Below are positions 63,270-64,000 of a stretch of DNA of 64,000 bases, piece by piece. The first letter of the stretch is position 1, and each line of letters opens with the position of its first letter. The notes beneath the pieces were generated by a model. The model ran no database searches and was not told where the DNA came from. It was given only the letters and a program-made list of their open reading frames with translations. The translations under genes and the position numbers were made by a program. Source of the DNA: Verrucomicrobiota bacterium (lineage in GTDB: Bacteria; Verrucomicrobiota; Verrucomicrobiia; CAIQCK01); assembly GCA_026397915.1 (NCBI GenBank), contig JAPLTX010000024.1, positions 62,001 through 126,000 on the forward strand, read 5' to 3'.

Positions 63270-64000
63270 ATGAGCGACGGCACGCATCACGCTCCGTTCT
63301 TCCTCATCGGCCCTACCGCCGTCGGCAAGACCGCCGTCGCGCTCGAATTCGCCCACCGCCTTGACGCCGAGATCGTCTCCGCCGACTCCATGCAGGTCTA
63401 TCGTGGCATGGACATCGGCACCGCCAAACCCGACGCCGCCGAACGCGCCGTCGTGACGCATCATCTGATTGACGTTGTCGAAGTCACCGAACGGTTCGAC
63501 GTGGCTCGCTACGTCGCGCTCGCCAACGCCGCCATCGCCGATGTTCAGCGTCGCGGGAAAATGCCGCTCATCGTCGGCGGCACCGGCCTCTACCTGCGCG
63601 CCCTCACCGAAGGTCTCAGTAAAGCGCCCGACGCCGATCCCGCCCTTCGCGCCGAACTCGAGGCGATGGGCCACGAGCGCGTGTTGGAAGAACTCCGTCG
63701 CGTGGATTCCGAAGCCGCCGAACGCATCGATCCGCATAACCTCCGCCGCCTCGTCCGCGCGCTGGAAATCTGCCGTCTCACCGGCCGCAAGAGTTCCGAC
63801 CTGCGCCGCGAGTGGGACTGCAGCCGCATGCCGCTCATGCACGGCCTGGAGCGCGACCGCGCCGACCTCTACGCCCGCTGCGACATGCGCGTTGAGGCGA
63901 TGTTCCGCGCCGGTCTCGTGGACGAAGTCCGCTCACTCCTGCCGCACGGCCTCGCCGAAAACACCACCGCCCGCCAAGCGCTCGGCTACAAGGAAGTCAT
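63270..64000 (+). CDS. miaA: tRNA dimethylallyltransferase, partial (3' end off window)
   Basis: My translation from the ATG at 63270 stays open to the right edge (243 codons). P-loop FLIGPTAVGKTAVALEFAHR, SADSMQVYRGMDIGTAKPD, HHLIDVVEVTERFDVARYV, VGGTGLYLRALTEGL and ARQALGYKEV are MiaA signatures. It adds the dimethylallyl group to A37 of UNN-reading tRNAs. Ten bases after lspA, so the same transcript is likely. Confidence 0.95.
   Translation, partial: MSDGTHHAPFFLIGPTAVGKTAVALEFAHRLDAEIVSADSMQVYRGMDIGTAKPDAAERAVVTHHLIDVVEVTERFDVARYVALANAAIADVQRRGKMPLIVGGTGLYLRALTEGLSKAPDADPALRAELEAMGHERVLEELRRVDSEAAERIDPHNLRRLVRALEICRLTGRKSSDLRREWDCSRMPLMHGLERDRADLYARCDMRVEAMFRAGLVDEVRSLLPHGLAENTTARQALGYKEV

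Overview
The window is about 64 kb of GC-rich bacterial DNA that most resembles a soil or freshwater verrucomicrobial genome (Pedosphaera/Limisphaera type). This is an inference. It rests on Tat-exported Gfo/Idh/MocA oxidoreductases, a DUF1080 protein, secreted alpha/beta hydrolases, a heparinase-like enzyme and uroporphyrinogen-decarboxylase-family genes next to sugar oxidoreductases. No rRNA or marker phylogeny is available here.

Region 1 (1-10018, all minus strand) is one long catabolic operon: two tandem paralogous Tat-exported glycosidase-like proteins, two Tat-exported Gfo/Idh/MocA oxidoreductases, an alpha/beta hydrolase, a URO-D-family protein and a partial secreted glycosidase-like protein that runs off the left edge. 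Region 2 (10257-18128) holds a UVR-motif protein, an endonuclease/exonuclease/phosphatase-fold protein, a DUF1080 protein, an esterase, a hot-dog thioesterase, a thioredoxin-domain (DUF255) protein and an aldehyde dehydrogenase. Region 3 (18194-24615) has a DtxR/MntR-type regulator behind a palindromic operator candidate, a ferritin-like protein, an outer-membrane protein coupled to a one-heme cytochrome c, a sigma/anti-sigma pair, leuC, a methyltransferase and a PagL-like protein. Region 4 (24666-30090, minus) has a heparinase-like protein, tRNA-Pro, tyrS and a membrane-anchored hydrolase-fold protein.

Region 5 (30314-48144, plus) is the highlight: a tightly coupled run of fifteen ORFs encoding two complete, different complexes related to group 4 [NiFe] hydrogenases and complex I. 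Both large subunits lack all four NiFe-binding cysteines, so these are energy-converting-hydrogenase-related (Ehr-type) complexes, not hydrogenases. The first complex has two near-duplicate HyfB-like subunits. Each is translationally coupled to a small excisionase-type HTH protein, and one of these HTH proteins is fused to a PTS EIIA domain that keeps its phosphorylatable histidine. The small subunits carry fused ferredoxin domains; the second one is degenerate and has an Asp in place of a cluster cysteine. Regulation of an orphan ion-pumping complex by a PTS domain is the best candidate for an undescribed system.

Region 6 (48202-64000) contains an ArnT-like glycosyltransferase, a PAP2 phosphatase, uvrA with a frameshift near its 3' end, a large TPR protein, a TlpA-like thioredoxin, a nucleotidyltransferase and a methyltransferase. 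It ends with the housekeeping run ileS - DksA/TraR-type gene - lspA - miaA (truncated by the window). Between the nucleotidyltransferase and the methyltransferase lies a strongly structured element that displays a Shine-Dalgarno / anti-Shine-Dalgarno sequence in a bulge, with a good promoter on the minus strand; it is a candidate small RNA.
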